Shown: one piece after another, positions 1 to 10,830 of the stretch
Position numbering within the stretch: the stretch's first letter is position 1
How the letters are laid out: each line of letters begins with the position of its first letter
NCBI GenBank assembly: GCA_029204225.1
Contig: CM055095.1
Coordinates: 36,667,078 to 36,731,077 of the forward strand
Direction: 5' to 3'
Origin: Diphasiastrum complanatum
Taxonomy: Eukaryota > Streptophyta > Lycopodiopsida > Lycopodiales > Lycopodiaceae
DNA length: 64,000 nt
Position numbers and translations under genes: made by a program
The notes under the pieces: generated by a model
Database searches by the model: none
What the model was told of the DNA's origin: nothing
What the model saw: only the letters and a program-made list of their open reading frames with translations

Positions 1-2
1 TA

Positions 3-825
3 GAAGTCACTAGAAGTAGTGATTTCACTTTCATATGTCAATCTAAGTATGCTAGATCAATCCTAGCAAAATTTGGCATGAATGATTGTAAAGGAGTTGA
101 AACTCCCATGGAACTAAGTGTAAAAGTTTCTAAGGAAAGTGATGAAGCATCCTTTGAGGACATCACTACCTATGGAATGCTTATTGGTTCCTTGATATAC
201 TTAACCATCACTAGACTAGATCTTAGTTTTTGTGTTGACAAATTGAGTCAATACATGCAAAGTCCATTAATATGTCATTGGAAAGGAGCAAAAAGGGCAT
301 TGAGGTACATCTCGGCTACAAAAGACTTTGGCATAGTTTATGAAAGAACTAATATTTGTTTAAGAGCATATTTGGACTCAAGTTTTGCAGGCGACAAGAT
401 GGATACAAGATCCATAAGTGGATTTGCTACATTCTTATGTAGAGGAGCTATATCTTGGCTTTCCAAAAAGCAAGATACCATCTCTCTTTCATCAACAGAA
501 TCCGAGTATAAAGCTATGACAACAACAACAAAGGAGGTTCTTTGGCTTAAAAAGCTTTTGGAGGAGATACATGTGATCAAGGATGAAGACATTCCATGCA
601 TATATTGTGACAATCAAGTAGCTCAGCAACTTGAAAACAATCCAGTCTTCCATGCTCGAACAAAGCACATTGAGATTTCACATCATTTCGTGAGGAAGAA
701 AGTGCAAGCAAAGGAGATCAAGCTTATTCATGTTTCATCATCAGATTGCATTGCTGATATACTCACCAAGACATTGCCTAAAGATCCATTCGTAAAATTA
801 AGATTGGCTCTTGGAGTTATAGATA
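3..825 (+). pseudogene. Ty1/copia pol, 3' part of RT connection and RNase H
   Basis: This is the C-terminal part of a copia polyprotein that makes and matures retrotransposon cDNA. The frame is open from base 3, so the gene continues left of the window. Visible landmarks are the tether to RNase H (LIGSLIYLTITRLDLSF), the RNase H stretch SLSSTESEYKAM, the CDNQ motif, the NPVFHARTKHIEI block and the terminal VADIL-like ADILTKTLP with LGVID. In intact elements a polypurine tract and 3' LTR follow soon after LGVID; here the sequence changes at about 825-840 into minus-strand gypsy sequence. The open frame runs on to 899 only because of that junction. No stop codons interrupt the preserved part. 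Confidence 0.9.
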
Positions 826-839
826 GATCTATGCTAGCC

Positions 840-1770
840 TTTGCCAACTCGGTTGAAGCTGCTCCTTTGAACCTATCAAAGCGGCCTTGGAATTCTTGAG
901 GGGCCACTTTATATGTTTTCACTTTCTTAAACAAATACGCAATCTTCTCCGATGTGACCAGATGATTTGGTATTTGCGTTTGAAGATAAGCATCACACTC
1001 AAGGGTGGACGCATCCAATTCACCTTGAATACACATCTGATTTTGTTCCGTCATCTACAATTGGCCCTTCAACAGTTGCACTTGTTGTTTTGCATCCTGC
1101 ATGACCTTATCCACCTGATCATGTGCGGTTGTCAAGGCATTTTGCAAAGAGCTGACGTATTCTTCCAAGCGATCAGCTTGTTGCTGGGCCAACTTCTTTT
1201 CAGCTTCAGCCTTGTCTTCATGCTGCTTGACAATCTTCAACTCTCGATCCAGCTGGACAATTTTTTGACTAATCAGAGTGTGTTCGGACCCCACATCAAA
1301 AATTCTCTGCTACATTTCTTTTTTCTTATCCAGCATAGACTGGATCACTTGCACAAGGCTTGAGACCAAACTAAGAGCATCACCAGAATCTACTATCATG
1401 GAGGCGACAATAGCAGGAGGACCTGATGGAACTGTCCTTGGTTGGCATGGAATAGGTGCCAGTATTTTTTCTTCTTAAAAAATGTCTTCCTTCTCAAAAC
1501 CCTCAAGAACAGTGGTGTCGAACTGCTTTGGTGATTTCACAGCTTTGTCGACCCGAAGTGCGGCTGGGCTATCTTCAGTGTGAGGTTGTTGACTAACATC
1601 TTCAATACAGACAGTAGATTCATGGATCTGTTCGAATCTTCTTCCAGGGGATTGGAGTTCAAAGGGTGCAGGGCTCTGGGACATTTCAAAAATTTTGGTG
1701 GCCCCAAGGGGGTCGGAATCCTTGAACATATCCATGAAAAACTGCGTGTTTGGTAAAGTGGCTTCGAGAG
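840..1770 (-). pseudogene. Extra coiled-coil ORF downstream of gypsy pol
   Basis: One minus-strand frame runs about 300 codons from near 1770 to the junction near 840, broken by in-frame stops at 1475-1477, 1310-1312 and 1055-1057. The protein begins with an acidic, proline-rich region. It then shows a heptad-like charged coiled coil (VQLDRELKIVKQHEDKAEAE, then KKLAQQQADRLEEYVSSLQ) and ends in a more hydrophobic segment. I do not recognise a family. Plant gypsy elements can carry an additional ORF after pol, which is the simplest reading, but capture of a host coiled-coil gene is also possible. The remaining frame coherence suggests it was coding until fairly recently. Confidence 0.5.
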
Positions 1771-2164
1771 GTTAAGGTGCTCGGCGAAGGTTCCCAAAAT
1801 GGCATATCATTGAACCTTCGTCTGACTCAAAAACTGGATTTTCCCTTGACATGAACCTTTGCCCACCTCAAATCAGATAAATCTAGAGTGGATGTATAGT
1901 CTGAGAGCTCAGCAAAGGTTTCTGGTACTGTATAGGCCATATCCTACCAAAACAGTGACTTTCTCAGACATTTTCCATCAACAAATATTGTGCTTCCTTT
2001 TTTCCATGCTGTTGACTTTCTGACTTTTGCCCATCAGTCTTTGCTCAATTTTTTCTTGTCTTTTTTTTTTAACTGTCTTTTTCCAAAAAAACTTAGCAAT
2101 TTAAGTACCGAAAACAAAAAATTGAAAAATAATAAAATGAAGAAACCATTGAGATCAGGCTTGC

Positions 2165-2618
2165 TGAACTGGCAGAGCAGGCTGCCAAAACTTGCGTAAT
2201 CGGCTGCCATTCACTGGAGTATCAAATCGTTTTCCATCCAAGAAACTATAAGCTTTCACTCCAGCAAGGCGATCCAAAATGCTTTTAGTAAAAGATAATA
2301 GAAAGTGATCCTTCCGCGTCACTTTTTCAACACTTTGAGATTCACACAGATTCTCAATTTCCCATTCTTCTTAGGAACAATGACAATCAGTGAAATCCAT
2401 TCACTATGCTCGATCTCATAAATGAAATCGACGTCAAACAATCTCTGAAGCTCTTTCTTTATCAGGTCTGCAACATTAGGATTACAACGATAGAACTTTG
2501 TAACCTTTGGAACTGCATCAGGTACTAAAGGTATGGTATGTTCAATCACTAATGTCGGAATACCCTTTAGATCTTGATAAGTCCATGCAAAGCAATCCTG
2601 ATACTTAGTAAGTAACAT
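2165..2618 (-). pseudogene. Gypsy RT N-terminus fused to polyprotein C-terminus
   Basis: The first 100 codons (2618-2319) match the start of a Ty3/gypsy RT: CFAWTYQDLKGIP, an HTIPL-type stretch, SEWISLIVIVPKKNGKLRIC. A stop and frameshift lie at about 2320. The next frame continues RT with the SILDRLAGVKAYSFLDG block. Straight after that, where RT should continue FSGYNQ, the text becomes KRFDTPVNGSRLRKFW and ends in a stop near 2165-2170. The latter resembles the extreme C-terminus of gypsy polyproteins, after integrase. The catalytic YxDD, RNase H and integrase are all absent, so an internal deletion has joined two distant parts of pol in frame. Confidence 0.75.
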
Positions 2619-2800
2619 GCAGAGTGCTTGATACTATTCAAGATTAAGTTGTGATCCAATTTGTACAATCTTTTTCAGTTCTCTTGGTTTAGCAAGATTC
2701 ATTGGCTGCATCCTAGCTGGGCCATCATAAACCTCTTTCAATTCTGGCATGTGTTCTTCAGGTTCACGATGTGCTTTAGGTAATATGATAACCACATCAT

Positions 2801-3418
2801 CTAGTGTATAACATTTAAATGTTCGGGCATATCATGGTAGACTACATCTACTTGTTCTTTTTTGAAAGGACTTGTCTTGGATCTTCGCTTAGCCTTCTTA
2901 GAAAGAATTGATCGTGGAGGTAATGACTTCTGAGAAGATAAACTCTTCTTCAAAGGTGAAGACTTTCTAGACGATATTGTCTTACTAAAATTCTGACTTG
3001 TAGAATCATCCTCGACTTTTCCTTTGCCTTTATCCAGTAAGGGTGGCACCTTCTTTGAATCAATCTTTCGAGGGATATTTTCCCATTTCAGGACCATATT
3101 ATAATGTTGCTTAGCTTGTTTCTTTGTCATCGATCCTATGATCCTATCTTCTTTCAATATAACTGTCTTAGGTGGTTTTATTATCAGTTTATCAGGAACA
3201 TTACGCACTTCAAATCTAGTCGGATCCATATGATTTAGAATCTGCTCATCCGTAAGTTCAGCATTGTCATCATATGTCAAAGCATGACTCACATGTATGA
3301 CATCATCTTCAATCGGATCTAGTATAGGTTTCGTTGATATCCAGGCTATATTTAGCACATTCAGTGGAAACATGATTGGTGTATCCAAAGTTTGATCTAA
3401 TAAGTAAATCTCATTCAA
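2801..3418 (-). pseudogene. Gypsy pol linker between protease and RT
   Basis: This 205-codon open stretch sits between the protease and RT of the same minus-strand element. The N-terminal half is acidic and contains the HVSHALTYDDN and EQILNHMDPTRFEV segments. The C-terminal half is lysine- and serine-rich (KSSPLKKSLSSQKSLPP, SKKAKRRSKTSPFKK). I recognise no enzymatic motif. Linkers of this kind occur between the domains of some plant gypsy polyproteins. Position and shared strand are the main reasons for the call. Confidence 0.55.
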
Positions 3419-3682
3419 ATTTGATTGATTATCTTGTTGATAGATATATCCTAATGTACAATCAATCGTTGCAAGAGCTTCATTCTAGTTGACCGTATCC
3501 GTTTGAGAATTGTAATGGACTCCCAAATTTTTCTCTTGTCGGTCACAAGTGTGATCCGTTGTTGATGAATCGTCATCCTCTTTTTGAACCACTGGTTTGA
3601 TAGTCCAAGTTGTAGGGTCAACTTTAATTGCACGTTCACGATTTTCAAAAGTCATTTCTCCGGTACCTCAACTATGAGTTAC

Positions 3683-3955
3683 TTACGCAACTCGTAACCA
3701 TGGACGTCCCAATAGAACTCGGTAGACATTTGGCGCTTCTGGTAAGTCCATCACTACGAAAGTAATGACGAGCTGTACTCCTGCAGTTCTGACAGGTATA
3801 TCTTTAACCATTCCTCGTGGACGAACTGTCATTTGATCAGCTAGCTTAACAGCAAAAGATACAGGCTTGATCTTTGTAAGGCCCCATTTTGCACATAGCT
3901 TTGTAGAGATCAGGTTAACTCCTGAACCGCCATCTATCACAACTGCTTCTTTAGG
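3683..3955 (-). pseudogene. Gypsy retropepsin (aspartic protease)
   Basis: This retroviral-type aspartic protease would cleave Gag-Pol as a homodimer. The active-site loop reads MIDGGSGVNLIS, the DGGSGVN variant common in plant gypsy elements. It is followed by LCAKWGL, a central beta-rich stretch and the flap-distal signature VLLGRPWLR. The preserved domain is about 86 residues, normal for a retropepsin core. Frames break on both sides, so it no longer belongs to a continuous polyprotein. Confidence 0.75.
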
Positions 3956-4246
3956 AAATTGTCTATGCTGTATCGATAGAGTGATATTCTTTCATTCACT
4001 TTTCCAAGTGGCTCCAACATGGAGTACTTCTTTAGATTCTTCAAATCCAGCACAAAAAAGTGGGTCCTGATGGACTTCTGGTTCTTCTTGAGCTAACTTT
4101 TGTGCTAAGACTTCTCTTGCTTTTGGCACCAACTTCAGGAACTCTCCCAATGATCTTGCTCGACAAAATGTTCATGGGCAGTTCTGTTTGTGGTGCTTCT
4201 GGTTCAGTCATCTTGAAGGGTTTTGCATGATTATGTAACTGATCAT

Positions 4247-5010
4247 TCATATCCATACGTGAATTTCTTGGAGGCTGCAATGGCTTCGTTTTTCTGCATT
4301 AAGATGTGGATAGACTCCCGATGCTATTGTTGTATCATTCAATGATATAGAATCAGCAGAAACTGGATCCACTACTAGTTCTTTATGCTTCTGTGCTCTG
4401 GTGACCACCATCAAGGGTGCACTCGATTTATTCTGAGCTACTGGTCTTTGCTTGATTGTTCTCAAATTTACAGGTGCTATAGCTAGTGGTGGCTTTGGTC
4501 TTGCTGGACAGTCTTTATAGCAATGCCCATCACCACAGTCACAATAGAATGGTAGAAATTTTTCTTTATTTGGACATTCTACAGCTCTGTGATTTTCTCC
4601 ACATGCAAAGCATCCAAGTGGTGCTCTGGTCCAATTTCTAGAGGCTTGTTGTTGAGCGGCAGCATGAATAGCATATTGTTTACAAGTAGGAAAGGGTCTT
4701 CCATAAACTTCCACAGTCTGAACCGTGTGATGAGGGCTCGTTTAACAACCTCCCAATCTGTATGCTCAGTTTCATCTTGATTATAGTACCAATCTTGTGC
4801 GGCGCATGTTAAGACCATAGGAAACAGCTTAAGTTTATCTTGGGGATAAATCTCGCCACAGACTTCACAAGATTCAGCATTGATCTGAAGAAATCTAACT
4901 AGATCTATTAATCCATTATATTTGGGTAGATCCAAACGGGGTGCTCTTCTAACAATGATTGGATTGACTTCCTTTGGAGCACCTCCAAGAGCAGCTCCAG
5001 GGGCAGCCAT
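4247..5010 (-). pseudogene. Gypsy gag with CCHC-type cysteine motif
   Basis: Gag forms the particle and binds element RNA. The likely start is the ATG at 5010 (MAAPGAALGGAP). The capsid-like part contains LDLPKYNG and DKLKLFPMVLTCAAQDWYYN, the typical retrotransposon-gag core. A frameshift near 4710 moves the reading into a second frame. That frame carries the zinc knuckle CFACGENHRAVEC and a second, degenerate cysteine cluster (YCDCGDGHCYKDC). The preserved protein is shorter than usual gypsy gag, so part of the capsid domain may be deleted at the frameshift. Confidence 0.75.
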
Positions 5011-6218
5011 CTTTACAAATTTAGATCAAGCAGACAATGAGATTGGGTCTAGATTTTTCAATAAAAAAACTATCTTAGATCAGATCTGCTAGATCTATTT
5101 CACTTTTCAAAAATCTGATTCTATATCATAAAATTTTTTTTGAAATTTGATCAATCGGTACTTCTCAAAAATGATAAATCTTTCAGAATCCAAATCAGAA
5201 TATATCAAATTTGATCCAAATTTTGACATAGACTTGATCTGAAAAATCAGAAACTAAAAATAGGACTGGCGAAGGTTCACTAGGCGAATGTTCAATAGTG
5301 TTGTTTTGGAAAAAAAAAAAAAAACTCTTTGAACAACTTTTCTAAAAGTTTCTTGGGAAATAACCTTCGTCGACCTCTCAGATGAAAGATCTGACAGAGA
5401 TAAAACTATGAAAAACTGGACGAAGATTTCTGACACAAGAAAATACAGTTTCTATAGTTTGGCGAGGGTAAAAATCAAGATTATCTATGATCTGATCAAG
5501 AAGAATCTTCGCAGAACTCAAAAATAGTATTTTACTATAAATAGAATGTTCTGGAAACTCGGTGAAGGTCCTGGCGAAGGATCAAGAGTTATACTGGTAT
5601 TTTTGCAAAAAAGTAACTTTTTGACAAAAAATATGACAATATGACAACTGATCCTCTGAAAACCTTTCTATTTTTGGTATTATTCTTCGTCGACCTGGCA
5701 GTAGATAGATCTGAATCACACCTATGCACAGTGAATCGAACGAAGGTTCTTTTTTCTGTATTTTTTGGGTTTTGATGATTTTTTGGTGTTTTTTTTTGCA
5801 GTTTTTCTGATGTTTTTGGAAATCTGCTGGAAATTAATCTTCGCCCTTCAAACTAAAAGTTTTGTGAACAAAACCAAAGGTGTCTGCAACTCGGCGAAGG
5901 TTTCCTAAAAGAGGGCAAAAAGTTATCAACTCTGATGACGCTTTTTGCCTCTTTTTGACCAAATCTGGCAGATTTGACTAATTTTTGTTGTTTTTTCTGA
6001 TATCTCAGATCCAAATGGATCTTAAGATTGGTGATCAGAATATCTTTTCTTGTTTAATAATCAAATTAGACTTCAAACAAGCAAATTCACTCAAATCAAG
6101 CAAAATCAATCCCAAACTAATCCTAAAATGCAGATCTAACACTATTCATGCCACAACAAGATGCCTAATGCAAGCTAACCATCCAACAATCATGTTGTAA
6201 ACTGAAAAATTGTCGTAG
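5011..6218 (-). other. Gypsy 5' leader with reiterated CGAAGGTT words
   Basis: About 1.2 kb between the PBS and gag has no credible ORF on either strand. It repeats short words related to GGCGAAGGTT, often next to CTCGG, on one strand or the other: near 5269, 5284, 5363, 5460, 5560, 5575, 5690, 5745, 5838 and 5890. The same words recur at about 1770-1920 downstream of pol. Long untranslated leaders are known in plant gypsy elements; a role for these words is unknown. Confidence 0.5.
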
Positions 6219-6237
6219 CTTCTCGGCAGCGGAGCCA
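6219..6237 (-). promoter_or_regulatory. Gypsy primer-binding site, tRNA-Asp-like
   Basis: On the minus strand the sequence reads TGGCTCCGCTGCCGAGAAG. It resembles the site TGGCGCCGTTGCCGGGG used by Athila and many other plant gypsy elements, which pairs with the 3' end of tRNA-Asp. A TACA, a plausible LTR end, lies just upstream of it on the minus strand. Confidence 0.6.
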
Positions 6238-6249
6238 AAATTGTAGTGG

Positions 6250-8300
6250 GTTTCTTTCCTTGCCTAACCTCAAACCTAGACAAGATTTTGATGGAAACAA
6301 ACCATCACACCTATTAATGGCTTACCATAGTAGCAACGAAGACTACGATAGCTGGTACCTAGACAGTGGTGCTACCCAACACATGACTTCTCGCAAGGAA
6401 TTGTTTACTAAGTACGTAGTTTATAGCAAAGATCAATTCATCTACCTCAGAGATTCAAGCACCATTCGCATGGAAGGCAAAGGGACAATTAAGATCGTAT
6501 CCAAGAACAATCTTTCTATTTGTATTTCGAATGTTCTTCACGTACCTCAGCTATCTAAGAACCTGTTATCAGTCTCTAAGATAACTTATGAAGGCTACAC
6601 TATTACTTTCTCTTCTAAACAATGTACAATCTTTGATGAGGATATCACTCTGACTATGTGCACTACAATCAAAAATCTATATGTACTCTCTGACTCAGTT
6701 GCATTAGATAGTAATTCTCATGAAAATGTAAATGATCATGCTATTCTATGATATAGTCGACTTGGACACATGAATACAAGATCACTTTCTTACATGTGTT
6801 GTAATAATTTAGCTGATGGATTGTATTTCTCTTTTTCATTAGATAGAAAATCATTTTCTATCAAAACACTCTAGGAGCAAGTTTCCCGGAACACATTCCG
6901 TCAGACAAAGCACATATTAGATCTTCTACATAGCGATCTTTATGGTCTAATGCCAACTCCATCATTATGAGATGCACTCTATCTTATCATCTTCATCGAT
7001 GATTATTCTAGATGGTCTACAGTCATTTTCATAAAACATAAATCAGAAGCCTTTGAATGCTTCAAGAGATTCAAGGTTATGGATGAGACCCAAACATCTT
7101 ACAAGGTGAAAGCACTCTGAAATGATGGTGGTGGCGAATACGTCTCCAACGAGATGTCCGACTACCTAGTTGAACATGGCATTCCAAGACAATTTACAGC
7201 TTCCTATTTACCTCAGCAAAATGGGATTGCAGAAAGGAAGAATCAAATGCTTCTCAACTCAGCTAGATCTATACTACATCAAGCGCACCTACCTGTGAAG
7301 TTTTGGGCTGAAGCTACTGCCACAGCCTGTTATGTGCATAACATATCCAACACTAAAGTCGTCAACAACAAAACTTCTTATGAAGTATGGCATGGACATA
7401 TGCCTAGTGTCAACCACTTAGAATTCTTTGGTTGTATATGTTTTGTTCATGTACCTAAATAGCTTAGAAAGAAGCTGGATCATAGGACAAATAAATGTAT
7501 TTTCATTGGCTATCCTGATGAACATAAAGCTTATAAAGTTTATGATCCATCCACCAATGTAGCATTTGTTTCTAGTGAAGTAATCTTCCAAGAACATACA
7601 TACTATGATTTCAAACAGCCATCGATAAATGATGTTGTGTCATTTCATCCTATTTTACACAACATAGAATCTTCCAATGATAATGTTTCTTCTACAGAAA
7701 CTAAAGCTACAGCTACAAGGAGTAGCCGATGGTACCTATCACCATACGATACCAAGCTAGCTTGAGCATATTTGAACAGCTTCAAGAAGAAGCACAATCG
7801 CATTCTGGTCAACCAAATGTTTGCAGATCCTCATAGATTTGAACAGTTCCTGAGAGGTATACATTTGAATTTTTTTGGACTTCATCAAAAGAACCAGAGA
7901 CCCTAGCCAAAGCAATAAACTCTAAGGATGTTGTGAAGTGGCAATAAGCTATGGAAATTGAGTACAACTCACTTTTGACGAACCAGACCTGGACACTGGT
8001 TGACTTTCCCACTCACAAGAGAGTTATCGACAACAAGTGGATCTTCAAGAAGAAGATCAACTTTGATGGTTCCATTGCAAAATGGAAAGCACGGTTGGTG
8101 GCAAAAGGATTCACTCAAGTCCAAGGATTAGACTATTAAGAGATTTTCAGTCCTGTTGTCAAAATGCACTCAATCAGGACTTCGATTGCGTTAGCAGCCG
8201 CAGAAGATCTCGAAATGCATAAAATGGATGTCAAGACAACATTTCTCAATGGCTACGTCGAAGAAGAGCTATATACGTTCCAACTAGAGGGATTCGAAGT
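6250..8300 (+). pseudogene. Ty1/copia pol: protease, integrase, RT N-terminus
   Basis: A plus-strand copia polyprotein remnant. The protease is preserved at about 6350-6400 (WYLDSGATQHMTS), followed by the LHVPQLSKNLLSVSKI block. The pre-integrase region has stops. Integrase covers about 6930-7600: HSDLYG carries the first catalytic Asp, the second-Asp region reads NDGGGEY with a stop just before it, and GIAERKN carries the Glu. A stop at 7460 follows VHVPK. RT begins near 7950 (NQTWTLVDFP, KWIFKKKINFDGS, KARLVAKGFTQVQG), has stops near 8138, and continues to MDVKTTFLNGYVEEELY. At about 8300 it joins a minus-strand gag of a different copia. Gag and the RT catalytic YVDD are absent. Confidence 0.85.
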
Positions 8301-8305
8301 CAAAC

Positions 8306-8562
8306 CATGCTGCATGGTTGTTTTCACAGTCTTCAATCTGCATGAGTAGATCTTCATTAATGGACGAAATGATGATCGCCATTACGCTCATCCTTTCTGA
8401 TCAATTCAGCTCTCCTGGGTCTCCCTCTAGAGGCTGCACCTCTGCGAGTTCGATCGCTAACCAGATGCCTTCACCCTTTAGAAGTGCCTAGATTTTTAAT
8501 TTCCATATCTTGTAGTTTGCGCCATCAAGACTGATTGCTACTCTTGTCTAGATCGTTGTAGC
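8306..8562 (-). pseudogene. Ty1/copia gag N-terminus (element E0)
   Basis: Read from an ATG near 8562, the minus strand encodes a copia gag start with GANYKIWKLKI, ALLKGEGIWLA and SSINEDLLMQIEDCENNHAAW. It has in-frame stops close to the start and in the middle. It is clearly related to the gag of E3 at 23440-23093, which carries the same LLKGEGIWL and INEDQLMQIEDYE stretches. A PBS (8619-8630) and LTR lie directly upstream, so this is the 5' end of a minus-strand element cut off by the plus-strand copia on its left. Confidence 0.75.
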
Positions 8563-8618
8563 CATATTGTGTTGTCTAGAAAATCACTGTTCAGATATCA
8601 GTAGTGATAACCAACCTC

Positions 8619-8630
8619 GCTCTGATACCA
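8619..8630 (-). promoter_or_regulatory. Copia primer-binding site (initiator tRNA-Met)
   Basis: The minus strand reads TGGTATCAGAGC, the standard plant copia PBS complementary to initiator tRNA-Met. The LTR edge TGTTGCG follows immediately on the plus strand at 8631. Confidence 0.85.
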
Positions 8631-9200
<570 letters not shown>

Positions 9201-9408
9201 TTGACTATCCATAATGTGCACAGATCCTGGCCATTGAAAGATTCACAACTTTCCTATCATTTAAAAAGACTTTTTCTATTATGTGGGGTCTTCTATCATA
9301 ATAAGGCATTTTTTTTGCCCCCACTAGTAAATAAGGTTAGTACACGACATTTACATTCCACAAAGGCTTGCAAAGTGAATAAAGCGATATATTTATATAA
9401 TAGAGCCC

Positions 9409-9589
<181 letters not shown>

Positions 9590-9655
9590 CCCACCAACCG
9601 TACCCACAACTAGCAAAGTCTCTCAGGGGGTAGTTAGCACCCTTAAGATGGAGTG

Positions 9656-10728
9656 CTAACTGCCCACCAAAAGAAATTTAGCATTTTTTGGTAAAGTCAA
9701 CTTGAGTCCAGGGAACAAATTGTGTAGGAATAGGTTGTTGATAATCTCATACAATCTTCCTCTCATGAAGCCATTACATTGAAAAGCAAGAACGATGTTT
9801 CCGACCTCATCCATAAAAGTATCATGTTCGCTACAATAGTACATGGCAACAATAATTTGAGTGACAATAACTTTATACGAGTTCATACAAGTGTATATAT
9901 TGGAAAAACGAAAACAGAATTTCCCTTCACTTGTCAAATTTTTTCATATGAAACTTACCTGATAAAGAATCAAAGGTAGTGGTAATATTCAAAATATTGA
10001 CCGTATTATCTGAAGCGTCTTCATTTTCTATGGTGAGGTACTCCAAGGAATAGATCCAAAAGGCATTATCATCGACACGAGATTGCTCCTTCTCCAAAAA
10101 TAAAAGAGCACTTGTGTTGTTTATGAAACAAATGTCATCAATATAATGGAAAGTATGCTTGAAGGCACATAGGTATTCCACCTTTCCAAGTTTGGCGAGT
10201 CTTTTCATAAAATGTAATTCAAAGAATGACAGATACCAATTACACCATGTAGGGGAATAGACAAAACCCATAGGAATACCACAGACCTGTTTCCAAGTCA
10301 TGTTTCCTAATCTTACTATGCAATAGTCAATCAGTATATCATTATATTGGCAAAGAGCTTCCATGTCAATCACAGTGCAATTATCAGTTTGATTGGTAAC
10401 CCATTTCCAATCAAATTGCTTAAGGCTCGGTTTCCATTGATAGGCAAGCTTTTTGTTTTTACAAGACTTGAATGCATACCCAATCATTGTATGTATTATC
10501 ATTTTTATTGTCAGCGCAAGTACAAGGTGAAATGTTGTCAACATCGAAATCACAAAAAACTTGAAAGGGTTTATACCATTCACGCTTCAAATGTGGAAAG
10601 TATGACCAACCAAATACAATAATTTCAAAAGTCTCCTCAATATGATCAAAAATCTGAAGTAAGGTTTCAGCATATAGTCGTTTAACATCAATCCTCTCAA
10701 AGCATCTGTTATAATAATGTAAATGCAA
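9656..10728 (-). pseudogene. Penelope-like reverse transcriptase (GIPMG / YIDD type)
   Basis: The minus strand encodes an RT that is neither copia, gypsy nor standard LINE. In order: a start region (10728-10459) with FGWSYFPHLKREWYKPFQVF, and a frame change near 10490. Then come IDMEALCQYNDILIDYCIV, the motif-4 region VCGIPMGFVYSPTWCNWYLS and the catalytic box FHYIDDICFIN. FLDL-like NILNITTTFDSLSGKFHMKKFDK follows. After another frame change near 9937 comes the thumb-side segment SYKVIVTQIIVAMYY with FQCNGFMRGRLYEIINNLF, ending near 9666. GIPMG followed by YIDD, then an SQLIRY-like block, is typical of a large Penelope-related RT group. No GIY-YIG endonuclease is visible. At least two frame breaks indicate a dead copy. 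Confidence 0.65.
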
Positions 10729-10830
10729 AAGAAAATTTTCCTCTGTCTCTTCTAACCACTAGTCGTCGTCGTCTACCACTATTGTTGACCTCCAATATCC
10801 TTGTTTCTAATATGTCCTCCTGCTCATGGA

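Larger units (their letters stand above)
840..6243 (-). mobile_element. Decayed Ty3/gypsy retrotransposon
   Basis: Reading leftward, the order is primer-binding site (6219-6237), a 1.2 kb leader, gag (5010-4247), aspartic protease (about 3955-3683), a basic linker (3418-2801), RT N-terminus fused to a pol C-terminus (2618-2165), and an extra coiled-coil ORF (1770-840). Protease before RT, with a tRNA-Asp-like PBS, is the Ty3/gypsy arrangement. RNase H, integrase and most of RT are missing. No flanking LTR was recognised: copia sequence begins within about 10 bp of the PBS on the right and by about 840 on the left. Both ends were probably lost through nested insertion or recombination. Confidence 0.8.

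Noticed and set aside
887-1363. Plus-strand ORF over the coiled-coil region
   Set aside because: It is the antisense shadow of the minus-strand coiled-coil frame, and its composition is Leu/Phe-rich without motifs.
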